In this document: positions 54,169 to 64,000 of the stretch, piece after piece
How the letters are laid out: each line of letters begins with the position of its first letter
Position numbering within the stretch: the first letter of the stretch is position 1
Assembly (NCBI GenBank): GCA_030374805.1
Contig: JARGSG010000006.1
Coordinates: 124,001 to 188,000 of the forward strand
Length of the DNA stretch: 64,000 nt
Source: Gracilaria gracilis
Taxonomy: Eukaryota > Rhodophyta > Florideophyceae > Gracilariales > Gracilariaceae
Direction: 5' to 3'
Notes under the pieces: model-generated
Databases searched by the model: none
The model's input: only the letters and a program-made list of their open reading frames with translations
What the model was told of the DNA's origin: nothing
Made by a program: the position numbers and the translations under genes

Positions 54169-57100
54169 TTACAATCGATGTTGGAACCACTGGAGTGTAG
54201 AAGAAAATGGCTGGGCTGGATAATTAGAACGAACTATATGTACTGTTCCCTGTATTGCTGAACCCGGAAACATTCCATACCAAGGGGTGAGGTGTTCTAA
54301 GCTCTTTAGTTTTGAATGGACAGGGAAGGGCACAGTGTGGTTTTGCTCATCATTTGTAGCCCAACGTAAAGAGATGCATTGCAAAACATTGCCCAAAGCT
54401 GTTGCGGGAGGCAATACCTCAAAATACCGAACGAATGCCACTTCTGGAACAGGGCCCGAGTATTCGAGAACAGACAAGCGAACAAGAGCGACTACTTGAG
54501 CAACCCATGTTGCAACTTGTTCTCCTTTGACCAAGATGGTCGAGAATTTGGGCTTCCTGCTCGGTCCAAAAGCTGGAGAGGAAAACATCCTTTGGTTGAC
54601 AGGGTACTTGTTTCTACCTAGGACGATAGAATTGGAAGAGGCCTCAAAATGTCGTAGAACGGAAACCATACCACCTCTTACAACTGCTGAGTTCACGAAC
54701 GTTATCCTGATCTTCTCCGGTAAGTGGGATATGGAGTTATCTTCGAGCGTCTCTTCAACCAGGCGGAGGAACGGTGGAAGTTCTTGTTCCCCAATTTCGT
54801 CTAGAATGGAGATTGTATCATTTTCCTGGAGGTCCTTCTTAATATTAGATAGCGTCATTGAAGATGAGGAGAGCCGCCTAACGTAGTGCCGAAGTTGTCC
54901 CATGGTTATCAAACGACCCCTCTTCGTAAATCGAGGAAGTTGAATAGAAGGTATTGGGGAAGCGTGTGGTGAGCGTGCCATGCCTTCTTGGAGATTATCA
55001 CCAATCCATTTCTTTCTCAAATTTCATGGTCGATAGAGCGAATGGTTTCCTGCACAGCCATTGCGGTTCTTCTCGACGTTCGCCGATAATGCCTTTTGAA
55101 TAAGAGGTGGAAATGCTCATATATCCCTGCATCGTAGTATTGGATACCTCCTAAACGTCTGATATCCTCGACGAGATGGTCGAGAAGATGAAACTTCAAC
55201 GTTCCAAGTCTAGAAGGGAGGAAGTCGGCTAATGTTCTGGTCGTACATTGTTTGAAGGCTGTAATCTGGGCCTGGAGAGCTGAGAGAGAGCTTTCGTTCC
55301 AGTGTGGTTCTCGTTTGTTCCTGAAAATGGCGCCGATCAAGTCTGAGTATTGTGTGAAGATGGTTGTGATAGGTGCTGTTTCATGTTCTCCACAACATGT
55401 ATCAAAGAAAGTCCCTATGAATGGGAAAACCATGTCCAGTGATTTGTAGTTCTTTGCCTCCAGCATTCCGCGGAGACCTTCGTTGGTGAATATAACATTG
55501 ACAGACTTGCCTTTTTTTGTGTAGAAAAGTCTATGTGCAAGCCTCTAGCGGGAAAGTCCCTTTCCATGGCGGCGAGGATGGCGTTCGCATGGTTTAGAAG
55601 TTGCGTGCGAACTGTTCGAAAGGAGCGCGGTGCAGATGCTTTAATGGTGGTTGACAGCGTGTGTGACTGAAGTCGCTCAATGGTGGCTGTTTTAATGAGC
55701 TTTGATATGCCAAGATGAAGGTTGTGCAACGGTTCGAAGGAAAAGAGGCTGTAAGGAGAAAGTCCTGCGGTCAACCGAAGGATGAAAGGGCTTTCTAGAA
55801 AAGATGGGGTAAGAGATACGGAGTTGGAGCGCATCAGATATTCTACCTGATCTCTTCTGTCTCTAGCTCGACGGGGACGTCGTTCAAGGCCTTCTTGCTC
55901 TGCATTTTTCAAGACTGCGGAATATGTTTCCCTTAGTCCTTTTGTCTGGTTCTTTGTGCGCAAAGAGAAAGATGTAGGCACATCACTGGATAAAGCTGAG
56001 CGTGGCACCTGGCATCTGTGACAGGAGCGTCCGGTCTTTGTGCCATGAAGAATAGACATAGACAGAATATCCTTTGCTCCAGGTATGTCTGCGCAGTAAC
56101 TTGCCCACAGTGGATGGTATACCCGATGAACTTTGTCTTTCCCGGCGAACTCAATTTTTTTCAATGCATGGTTTAGAATAGGTTCTAGAATATGACGAAC
56201 GGAGTGATGCAGAATCTGCATCCTCGCATTGCGGAGAGAGTTGTTGGAAACGAAGGGCATGGCATCTGCATGCGACGAAAAAACTTCTTCGAGAGCTGTA
56301 AGGAAGTACGCAACTACCGTGAGGTCCTCGCGGATACATTTGCGGCGTAGATGGTCGAAAAAGTTGAGGAGAACGAGGTGAAGGGGATAGGCGGTGACTG
56401 GAGTTTGGTTTGGAGTTGTTGAAGACTTATCGGTGTACACCTGCAGAAGACCTACGAAAGATTCACTGAAACTTATTTCTTGAGTATGCCAAACTATTCT
56501 ATTATCCAAGGAGCCCATGACCACTTCCTTCAGCTTGGAGGTGGCGTCTCTTGCGAGAGTTGCGGACATGGGATGATAAATTTTCGCGGAGTGGGTCTGG
56601 GGGATAGGATGGAAGAAGGTGTTTTCGCTGTTAGCCAACTGGAGCTGCTTAAGAAGGGTCTCAATTAGGTCTCTCGTGTAGAGGGTGGCGCTGAACTTAC
56701 ATTCTTGTGGGTAGATAGAGATTCGTTTGAATCCATCATTGGAAGCATATCGTTCGAAGATAGCGTTCTTGAGTTCCGTAGAGTGCTTGGAACTGGAGAT
56801 GGCTTCGTTGAAGCGCTTTTGCGAAAAGCGGGGGTTTCGAAGAAGACCAATGAGCTCATCTGCCTCACGGTAACCAAGGTTGGAGGCTACAAAAGCGAGA
56901 CAGACGGTAAGATAATCCATGTGAAGAGCGCCGAGCGACTCTTCGGAAGGTGGAGGAGTAGGGTCGTTTCCAATTGAGGTTTCAAAGGGTGGGGGAGAGG
57001 GTGACGGAGGTTTAGAACTCGAGTCAATTCGGTCTGGTTCCGGAGGTTCCGGTAGAACGGAGACCTCGATTTCTTCGGGAGAGAAAGACTCGGCAGTACG

Positions 57101-57346
57101 GCAGGGAGCTGTAACGGTTTCCGAAGAAGAATCGTTTAGAGGTGAGGCGGATAACTTGAAACGCTTGCTCCGCCGAATGCTGTGCTCACCGTATGGAATG
57201 GCTTCGTGACGGTGAGGACACTGACTGACGTGTCTCTGAAGCGACAACACTCCTCGCGCCATGAACGGACAACCGCGCTGTTCGTGCCTGCAGTAGTAAA
57301 CCACAATGGAGGGAAAGGGCTGAGAGAAAAAGAAGGGAACAAGCAC
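54169..57346 (-). pseudogene. Plavaka-like (CACTA superfamily) transposase in three frames
   Basis: The first frame (57346-55415, no ATG at its start; a TACTGCAG acceptor near 57291 suggests a 5' exon) has a Cys/His finger-like start (YYCRHEQRGCPF, LQRHVSQC). The core of Plavaka-type transposases follows: FVGLLQVYTDKSS, AYPLHLVLLNFFDHLRRK, ILSMSILHGTKTGRSCHRCQ, SFEPLHNLHLGISKLI. At A AAA AAG (55512-55518 on the minus strand) the reading passes -1 into 55466-55017 (YKSLDMVFPFIGTFFDTCCG, FHLLDHLVEDIRRLGG). A second change near 55018 leads to the C-terminal part (VVRGGMVSVLRHFEAS) ending at 54169. The second shift makes a simple pseudogene likely, though the first site matches a -1 slippery heptamer exactly. 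Confidence 0.8.
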
Positions 57347-57708
57347 GCAAGAGAAGCGGAAGACAGAAGGACGATGGGGAGGATGTTGAGGACAGGGGAA
57401 GGAGTGGAGAATAGATTTGAGTTTAACTCACGTGCTTTTATTCAAAAGGAGAACGCATTGACACGTCGACCTTGACGCCGGAGTTCAACCCTGATTATCC
57501 ACCACTGAAAATATTTCTGTGGATTGACAACGATATATCTGTAAACTTGTCCGATTCCGGCCGACGACGCGCAAAATTCTCTGTGGCCTCACCTCCTCCA
57601 TAAAATGGGATCGTCGTCCGGGCCAGCGTCCCAGTTGATGCTGATGTAGGTCACTGGCTTCTGGTACGTTTAAAAACGACCTTCTCTCCCTTTTTCATCC
57701 GAATCTGA
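57347..57708. other. 5' flank of the transposase
   Basis: On the minus strand a GCAC-GTGAGT donor-like site near 57430 could end a first transposase exon. Nothing else is supported. Confidence 0.3.
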
Positions 57709-57942
57709 CTACGTTTTCCCATTGCGCTTCGAAGAAGGCGATATTTGCTCCGTTTCGTTCGGTTTCTCGCGCGCAGTGCGCAAAACATGATTGATGCTTT
57801 CCGAAACAGTTCTTTCACTTCCACATCGCATGATGTCGGACATCATGCGATTAGAAAGTTGAACGAACCATTTCGGAGAATCTCCTTTTGCTGGGGTGCG
57901 GAAGTTTGGGTTCTTTCGTAAGGTTATTTTTACACGCTTCAT
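57709..57942 (-). CDS. Small hypothetical protein
   Basis: 77 codons from ATG with a basic start (MKRVKITLRKNPNF), a short helical part (WFVQLSNRMMSDIM) and a basic tail. The frame spans a perfect 12 bp palindrome (57826-57850). There is no homology, and it may be a chance ORF. Confidence 0.25.
   Translation of the reverse strand: MKRVKITLRKNPNFRTPAKGDSPKWFVQLSNRMMSDIMRCGSERTVSESINHVLRTAREKPNETEQISPSSKRNGKT
57826..57850. repeat. 12 bp palindrome, 1 nt spacer
   Basis: TCGCATGATGTC and its mirror GACATCATGCGA around a single G. Confidence 0.75.
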
Positions 57943-57949
57943 ATTTCTG

Positions 57950-58475
57950 AACCAACTACTAACATTGCTGAAACGATGCGGAACAGGACTGTACAGAAGA
58001 ATTAGTAATGGTAAGTTTGTGAAAGCGAGGTTAGTCCCTTTATGCTTCGTTTCCGACCTTTTAAGCGGAATTGTATTCCTTCGCAGGTAAACGCTTCTCG
58101 ATATGCATCTGCTCGTAGTCTAATGGTCAGCGAGAGCGTTACGTGTACGAGGCAGCATGATTGATTCTGAATGGTAAGTTGGCTATGTTCTCATTGCGGG
58201 TTGGTTTCTTTCTGGCCTGATTCTGACATGCTCTTCATCATTTCATTGCTAAACAGGTAAAAGAATGTTTCTTATGATGCCGGTTTTGCGACTATACGAT
58301 TATGGGGATGGTCAACGGTGGCACCGTTGACCATCCGCATACTCTTATAGCCGCAGTGCCTCAATCTCTTGAATGCGTTCATGTTCTTGGTACGTCTTGT
58401 TGAAATAGTGTGTTGGGAACCCCTTTCTAAGTATTCAAACTTGTTGCTTGATCTTCTTCGCCGTTGAACACAGGT
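57950..58475 (+). pseudogene. Upstream copy of a duplicated multi-exon module, degraded
   Basis: Homologous to 58502-58973 with matching splice sites. The first exon ends KRCGTGLYRRISN plus G (donor GTAAGT at 58011). The second exon is 58087-58173 (KRFSICIC, stop, then YVYEA, stop, LILN). The third starts after acceptor AAACAG at 58256 (RMFLMMPVLRLYDYGDGQR). Introns are 76 and 83 nt and phase 1. Two stops in the middle exon and a 38 bp inverted-duplication insertion in the third show that this copy is dead. Confidence 0.55.
58288..58354. repeat. 33 bp inverted duplication inside the upstream module
   Basis: Arms 58288-58320 and 58322-58354 pair with four mismatches; the inner 14 bp (GATGGTCAACGGTG) are perfect. 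The second arm is absent from the sister copy, so it was created in place by copying the preceding bases backwards. Confidence 0.85.
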
Positions 58476-58509
58476 ACTGTTGAGCGCGAGGAATGTGGCA
58501 TGATGTGGA

Positions 58510-59017
58510 ATGGTTTTGTACAGAAGACTGCGTAATGGTAAGTTTAAACTTTGGGAAAGCGAGATTGGTCACTTTCTGTTTTGTTTCTGACTTTTGAAGC
58601 GCCACTGTATTGATTCACAGGTAAGCGATTTCGATGCGATTGCATACGACGTTGGTCTAATAGTGGGCACGTGCGTTACGTCTACGAGGCAGAACGAGTG
58701 ATTCTTAATGGTAAGTTGGCTATGTTTTCAAGGCATGATGGTTTCTACTTGGTTTGATTCTGACATGTTTTCCATCATTTCATTGCTTAACTGGTAAAGG
58801 GTTGTCTCTTATGCTGCCCGTGTTGCGACTAGGAGAATATGAGGATGGTCAACGGTGCCTCAATCTCTTGAATTCGTTCATGTTATTGGTGCGTTTTGCT
58901 GATCTACTCTGTCTGGGAACTCCGTTTTTCAGTAATCTAACTTTTTTTTCATTTTCTTAACCTTTGAACACAGGGAGCTCATGGTGGTACTACTGACTTT
59001 TTTCTTAGAAACAGATA
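58510..59017 (+). CDS. Downstream copy of the duplicated module: candidate 83-residue, four-exon gene
   Basis: Exons 58510-58537, 58621-58710, 58800-58888 and 58973-59017 join in frame to 83 residues (ATG to TAG). Donors are GTAAGT, GTAAGT and GTGCGT; acceptors are TTCACAG, GTAAAG and AACACAG. Segments are LYRRLRNGKRFRCDCIRR, GHVRYVYEAERVILNG and LSLMLPVLRLGEYEDGQRC. The third acceptor has moved 6 nt relative to the sister copy because its AG is mutated to TG, and the shift keeps the frame. Amino acids rather than bases are best conserved between the copies, which supports coding. No family is recognised; it may be part of a longer gene. The start is uncertain. Confidence 0.4.
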
Positions 59018-59759
59018 GCACTCTGATATGCGGTACGTTTCTCACAAGAGTAATACTCTACACTCCAGATTGGGAATACTGACAACTCGCTTCCTTTCCG
59101 ATCCCAATACAGATAAAACTAATTTCGAACATTTTGCGAGGCAATGAGCGCTACGTGCGATGAGCGAACTGACATGCGACGCAAGAACCGAGTAGTACAG
59201 TATCGCCATGAGGCGTTTCGCCTCATGGCGGTACTGCAGTTCGCAAGTCGGCTCGCATTCTCTGCGAAAATGCTCGCGCAGAGCGCCATTCAATGGTGCT
59301 GGCGAGCATGAACCTGACGAGGTTGACGCTCGCCGATGCTATTGAATAGAGCTCTGCTAATGTAGTGAATAGGGATTAGAATAGCGATTACGATAGGCAT
59401 CAGATAGGTGAATAGATACAAATGAAGGAAACTCTGGTTGAGTAGGGAGCATCGGAACTAGTGCTACTATTCCATAAGGTGGATGCGAGTATTCCACTTA
59501 TTGAGACGTTTAATGTGCACCCAATGTGGAAAAAGAAACAGTGCTTGGTAAAAAACTGCGCAGTTAATCCTGGCAGAGCAAACTAGCGCGACCGGATTAC
59601 CACGGAGTATTTCCTGCGGACCAATGCTGGGCGACCCAAGCAATTTTCTGCAAATTTGGAAAAGCAGCACAAGCTAAATTTCCAAAAACTTTACTGGACG
59701 AGCCTTGCCAAATTCTGCACGACCCTCGCCAAAAACTAGCATTTGCAGAACGCAGACGA
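59018..59759. other. Spacer before the second gypsy element
   Basis: Apart from the palindrome at 59198-59236, nothing is supported. The 5' LTR of the gypsy element should lie here or have been lost; I could not recognise it. Confidence 0.35.
59198..59236. repeat. 18 bp palindrome, 3 nt loop
   Basis: Arms 59198-59215 and 59219-59236 with one mismatch; the inner CGCCATGAGGCG is perfect. Confidence 0.8.
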
Positions 59760-60913
59760 GGGGCCCTTGAGACGTGTACTTGCCACCCATTGAACGTAAC
59801 GTTCGAAATGACACCAAGACTGGTGGACCTGAGAACGATTCGTCTGACCCAAAAGAGGGGCGACTAAGAAGAAACCGCAAGGGTAAAGAAAGGAGGAGGA
59901 AGAAAGGAAAGAGTCGCGGCTAGGACTCTGACCCCGATTCGTCGAGCTCCGATACCGATACTGGTTCATCGTTGGATGATGACCGTAAAGGTAGACACAA
60001 GAAGAAACCGAACAGGTTGGCGAAAAAGTCGTCAAAGAGAAATCGTAAAGGTAAGAAGAAACGGTACGAGTCGTCCGACTCGGATTCGAACGCCGATACA
60101 ACCCTAGGGGTGCGTCAGCCGCTGAACGATCTGTTCACCAAAGCGGTTGATTAGAGGTCATATCGGTTGAGAAACCGATCCTCTGCTTACACCCAAGTGG
60201 TTGCGCAAAATATCACCAAGCACCATAAGAAGCTCAGCTCCCAGATGGGTGATACTACCTTCACAGGTGATGATCCCATTGCGGTAATTGAGTTTCTGCA
60301 GAAGTTCAAGATTGCATGTGACCAAAATAGTTTTTCCGAGGGTGCTGCCATGTGGTTATTCCAGTTTTACCTTAAAGGTCAAGCTTACCACTTGCTGCAA
60401 GGCGGGCTTCGTGGAAATACCCTGGCGGTTGACGAAGAGGGAACAGAGATGTTAGAGACGTACCCAGAAGTGGTTAATTTCATGTTGGAAACTTACGATA
60501 CCGATGAGGTTATCCAGGAATGTTACGCTGAGGTGCAGGCATATCGCCAGCACTCAAACCAAACCGAAATGGAATTCTCGTTGGGCCTTTGGAATCTGGC
60601 CGAACGATGCGGTAATGTCTTTACCAATAGTAGGTTAAAGTCGCTCTTTGCCGACAATGTCGACAAATCAATCCGTTCGCAGGTACGCTATTACCTGGCG
60701 AACAGCCGTAAAAGGGACTATAATGGGCTTGCCCGTTATGCCCGGGGGCTCGGCGACACTCTCCGTCACGGAAAGAATCCGTCGGCGTCCCATACCTCAA
60801 AGGGCAAACCAAAACGGTCAGTATTGAAGCTACAAGAAAGCACTACCTCGGAGGGTGATTCGCTCATTCTCGTACAAACAGGGATGGCGGTTCCTCTCGT
60901 GAATGTGCCGTAA
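59760..60913 (+). pseudogene. Gypsy-2 gag with two in-frame TAG stops
   Basis: One frame runs from about 59760: a Lys/Arg-rich and Asp/Ser-rich N-terminal part, TAG at 59921-59923, a further basic stretch (KGRHKKKPNRLAKKSS), then TAG at 60152-60154. The capsid-like domain to 60913 includes MWLFQFYLKGQAYHLLQ and MEFSLGLWNLAERCGNVFT. No frameshift lies between these parts. No CCHC knuckle is visible in this frame. Confidence 0.75.
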
Positions 60914-61469
60914 GCTCAGTCACGAGCCACCTTTATTGGTAATTTGTCGTCGACAGTACCACCCTCATCGGTAAGGTCACCATCAAGTGCGGAGAGAACT
61001 CAACAAACCTCAACAGGTAGTTCGCAAGCATTCTCATATGCTACAGCACCGACCAATCTGGTTGCCAGACCTACCTTTATGGCAATGCGTTATCCTCAGA
61101 CAAGTGGTTTGGTATGCTGGCTCTGTTTATCGCCAGACAATCTGGCGAACAGATGTTACAAAGATACCCCCCGGGGTGCGAGGACATCTGATCAGTGCTA
61201 GGCAGCAAAACCACCGTAACCTATATGGATCTGGAAAGAGGGTACAAGCTCAACCATCACCATCTCAGGTTCATCTCTTCTAGGAAACACCAATCTTGGA
61301 GAATGACAGTCCCGATGAGAAGGAGCAAGAAAACACCGAACGGTTAGCGTAGGGGCCACACCTAACCGTCAATTGGCAGGCCCGTCGATACCGGAACGGG
61401 AAACCCTAAAGGATGAAAAAGAAGAATCAGATGTACCCAATGTGTTGTGTCTGATGAAGTAGAATATAT

Positions 61470-63640
61470 TTAAAGTTGATGATTCAGTAAGCTTTCTCAG
61501 TAACCTACAGGTTCCCGTTGCGTGTGTAATTGATACCGGCGCCGGTCCGAATGCTCTAAACGCTCGCGTCATACCCGATGCGGTTTTGAGAAACCTTCGG
61601 CCTTCCCCGACTATCAACCCATTGGTGGACGCTAACGAGCGCCCATTGCACCTTAGAGGAATGTTGACTACTGTAGTGCAACTTGAAACCATGAAGGGGA
61701 AGCTCAATTTTTCTGTGGTGGATCGTCTGGCGACAGACTGTATTCTGGGGACCAATTCTATTGACAAACATGTCAAGGCAATTTTTCCAGGGTCCCGAAC
61801 GGTCGCCCTCCTCCAGGGTGGCCGTATTGCCATACTAGGTAATACACAAACCAAAAATGGTTGGCGTCGGAAGCCGAGGTCCAATATACTTACTGAACCC
61901 GTCTCAAACAAGATACGGCTCACCAAATTGGTTTCAATCCCGGCTATGACCCAAATGGTAGTGAATGTCTCATGCGCAACACCAGGATTGGTAATGGTAC
62001 AGAACCATCCTAGGTTAGCAGAGAGACATCTCGACTTGATGGCAAACGGGATCATTGACAACATCCCTAACAAAACCTTCAAGGTAAACTTGAGTAAATT
62101 TGGCAATCAAACTGTTAAGTTTCTTAAGAATACCACTATGGAGATTACATTACCGGCACCACAAGGGGTTTTCAAGGTCTCACCTTCACCTAATCGGAGG
62201 GGCGAGATCGCAACCTCTAAGGCACAGGGAGGAATAGATGCGCCATATCCCGCATATGCGACCCCGTTATCGAGAAATACCAAAATGTAACAGAAGATTG
62301 CCGATACCTTTAAGGTTGGAGATCAAGAGAAGACTATAGAACTGGACCCAGTGCCTAATTGGAGAGAGAAAGTCCAGATCGGTGAGGAAAACCAGGGTCC
62401 CCGAGACCGGATCCTCAGTCTCTTAGAGAAATTTGAACCCATGTGGTCGGGCCGGTTAGGCAAAATTGAAACTACAGAGCACCGTATTGATATGTTGCCT
62501 GGCTGGAAACCCATTTACCCGCAGCCTTACCAAGCAGGTTCAAAAGCCCGTGAGGTTGAGCTCAGTAAGGTCGAGAGAATGCTCTGTGAATGTGTCATAG
62601 AACCAGCAAATGCGAAGTGGGCCCGCCCGGTGGCTCTGGTCACCAAGAAGAATGATACCCGTATGTGGTTCTGTGTGGACTACAGAAGACTGAATAGTAT
62701 GACCATCAGGGATTCGTACCGAATGTCTAGAACGAAAGAGTGTATAGACTCGTTGGGCAACGCCAAGATCTTTACTACGCTCAATGCCAATTGTAATTAT
62801 TGGCAGGTACCTATCAGGGAAGAAGACAAGGACAAAACTAAGTTTACTTGCCACGCTGGGTTCATCCCCTTTACGCGTATGCCTTTTGGGTTACTGCGCC
62901 GGCTACCTTTCAGAGAGCGCCAGATATAATGCTTTTGATGGTGAAGTGGAGAACCGATCTGGTGTACATCGATGATGTAATCATATATTCCCGAACGGTA
63001 GAGGAACACTGCCACCATTTTAGGGACGTTCTAAACCTTTTGAGAGAAGCTGTAGTAACGCTGAAGATCCTCAAGTGCGAATTATTCACCAAAGAAGTAG
63101 AATACCTTGGTCTTATCATCAGCCCTGGAAGGTAAGGAAGTGACGCCGCGGAATACCTGGGCCGTGCACGAGGCGAAGCTATCCACGTCCCAAATAGAAA
63201 CCCGATCCTTTATAGGTTTGTGCAATGTATACGGCCTGTTTATCGAGAGATTTGCCAAGATAGCGGCTCCTCTCAACAGGAATCTGCTGAAAAACTAACC
63301 TACAAGGTTTGAATGTCTTACCAATGAGGAGATGGGTGCGTTCGAGGCGCTGAAACATGTTCTCTTGACACCTCCCATCTTGGCACTACCCGAAGCTGGT
63401 TTACGATACACATTAGATACCGACGCTTTGGACGCCCAAATTGGTTGTTGTCTTATGCAGAAGCAAGAAAACGGCGAAATATTACCTTTACACTGGAGCC
63501 GTGTTCTGCAAGCTGCAGAAAAGAACTACTCAACAGCCGAAAAGGAATGTCAAGCTGTGGTCTGGAGCATGCTGGTGCTCCGTCCCTACCTGTATGGTGA
63601 GAGGTTCACGCTTCGAACCGACCATGACGCCCTGCGGTAA
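61470..63640 (+). pseudogene. Gypsy-2 pol: protease, RT and RNase H, frameshifted
   Basis: The protease is VACVIDTGAGPNALN (61522 onward). RT begins at 62351 (WSGRLGKIETTEHRIDM, FCVDYRRLNSMTIRD, RMPFGL). A shift near 62893 leads to TDLVYIDDVIIYSRTV with an intact YxDD, and another near 63125 leads to SFIGLCNVYGLFIERFAKIA. A stop (63296-63298) precedes the RNase H part (YTLDTDALDAQIGCCL, RTDHDALR). 63641-64000 is further degraded pol (a connection-like region with multiple stops). Confidence 0.8.
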
Positions 63641-64000
63641 ATTCTCGGTCTCGCCGACGTATGGGGCAGACTTGCCTGATGGCGGTTACGACTTTCCGAG
63701 TTCGCGTACGACGTACAGTACCGACCAGGTATCAAGCATAATGTCGCATTGCCACACATGGTTTGGGCACCGAGCCGGTAGATGATAATATCCCATTCTT
63801 TACCATCTTTATAAACCGTGATGGTGATATTGAGACACTAGAAGGTTACTGGACTTTACCCGAAGAGGATACGTGGTCTAGTGACGCCATCGCTGGGGAA
63901 ATACTTGTCCTCGAAGAAACAGACGTCATGCCGATTACACGTGAGGAATTCTTGATAGAGGAAGCAAACGGTGTCTATTGCTGCTCTCTCATATACCATG
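63641..64000 (+). other. Degraded gypsy-2 pol to window end
   Basis: Fragments such as WRLRLSEFAYDVQYRPG show RNase H-to-integrase linker sequence in broken frames. Confidence 0.5.

Larger units (their letters stand above)
51782..57346. mobile_element. CACTA/Plavaka-like DNA transposon, minimum extent
   Basis: Defined by the transposase and its convergent neighbour. Terminal CACTA repeats and 3 bp duplications were looked for by eye on both sides but not found. The palindromic satellite and SET relic to the left could be inside or outside the element. Confidence 0.5.
59760..64000 (+). mobile_element. Second Ty3/gypsy element, decayed, running off the window
   Basis: Gag, protease, RT and RNase H follow in gypsy order and resemble gypsy-1 (compare FTGDDPIAVIEFLQKF with FTGEDPILVPDFLARF). 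Integrase would lie beyond 64000. LTRs are not seen. Confidence 0.8.

Noticed and set aside
58110-58190. tRNA-like stretch (GTCTAATGGTCAGCGAGAG resembles a D-arm)
   Set aside because: No acceptor stem, anticodon arm or TTCGA B-box can be built; it lies in an exon of the duplicated module.
26460-60154. Reassignment of TAA/TAG (for example to Gln), suggested by many in-frame stops
   Set aside because: Intact host genes end at TAA or TAG where the family or exon structure ends (cyclin B TAA, secreted protein TAA, first gene TAG), and TGA also interrupts frames. Standard code with decay fits better.

Overview
The window is nuclear DNA of a eukaryote. Genes carry short spliceosomal introns (about 50-110 nt, GTAAGT-type donors, CTRAC-type branch motifs), and there is a mitotic B-type cyclin, an animal-type uridine phosphorylase relic and a dense, nested population of eukaryotic transposons. 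I see no operons, Shine-Dalgarno sites, CRISPR arrays, tRNA or rRNA genes. Mostly intron-poor host genes buried in LTR and DNA transposons would suit a florideophyte red seaweed such as Chondrus, but that is inference; nothing in the sequence proves the lineage.

Layout. 0-5 kb: the end of a possible alpha/beta-hydrolase gene, a small secreted cysteine-containing protein, a structured 0.24 kb repeat and a secreted poly-aspartate protein. 5.3-6.9 kb: a complete Tc1/mariner element of IR/DR type with TA target duplication. 7-14 kb: a decayed Copia element, a 0.7 kb GC-rich minisatellite, and a 138 bp repeat present twice, the second copy split by a 910 bp terminal-inverted-repeat element with 5 bp target duplication. 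15.9-19.0 kb: an unknown nuclear-type protein and cyclin B, the best intact host genes. 19.4-21.7 kb: an element with about 360 bp inverted termini. 21.8-26.8 kb: two parts of a glutamate-receptor-like channel, separated by a PIF/Harbinger-like transposase with a divergent companion gene. 27.5-32.6 kb: a second Copia element, cut at its 5' end by a chromodomain Ty3/gypsy element with paired LTRs (32.6-43.2 kb). 43.5-44.4 kb: a uridine phosphorylase pseudogene. 45.9-48.4 kb: a retroelement-like promoter and gag-like fragment, and an unknown coiled-coil gene. 48.7-57.4 kb: a palindromic satellite, a SET-domain gene relic, an unknown coiled-coil gene and a CACTA/Plavaka-like transposase. 58-59 kb: a tandemly duplicated multi-exon module. 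59.8-64 kb: a second decayed gypsy element running off the end.

The host genes do not form one pathway. The most unusual items are the split channel-like gene, the 910 bp element with its empty site, the duplicated exon module, the palindromic satellite beside the CACTA/SET cluster, and several unrelated genes interrupted by in-frame stops with few frameshifts.
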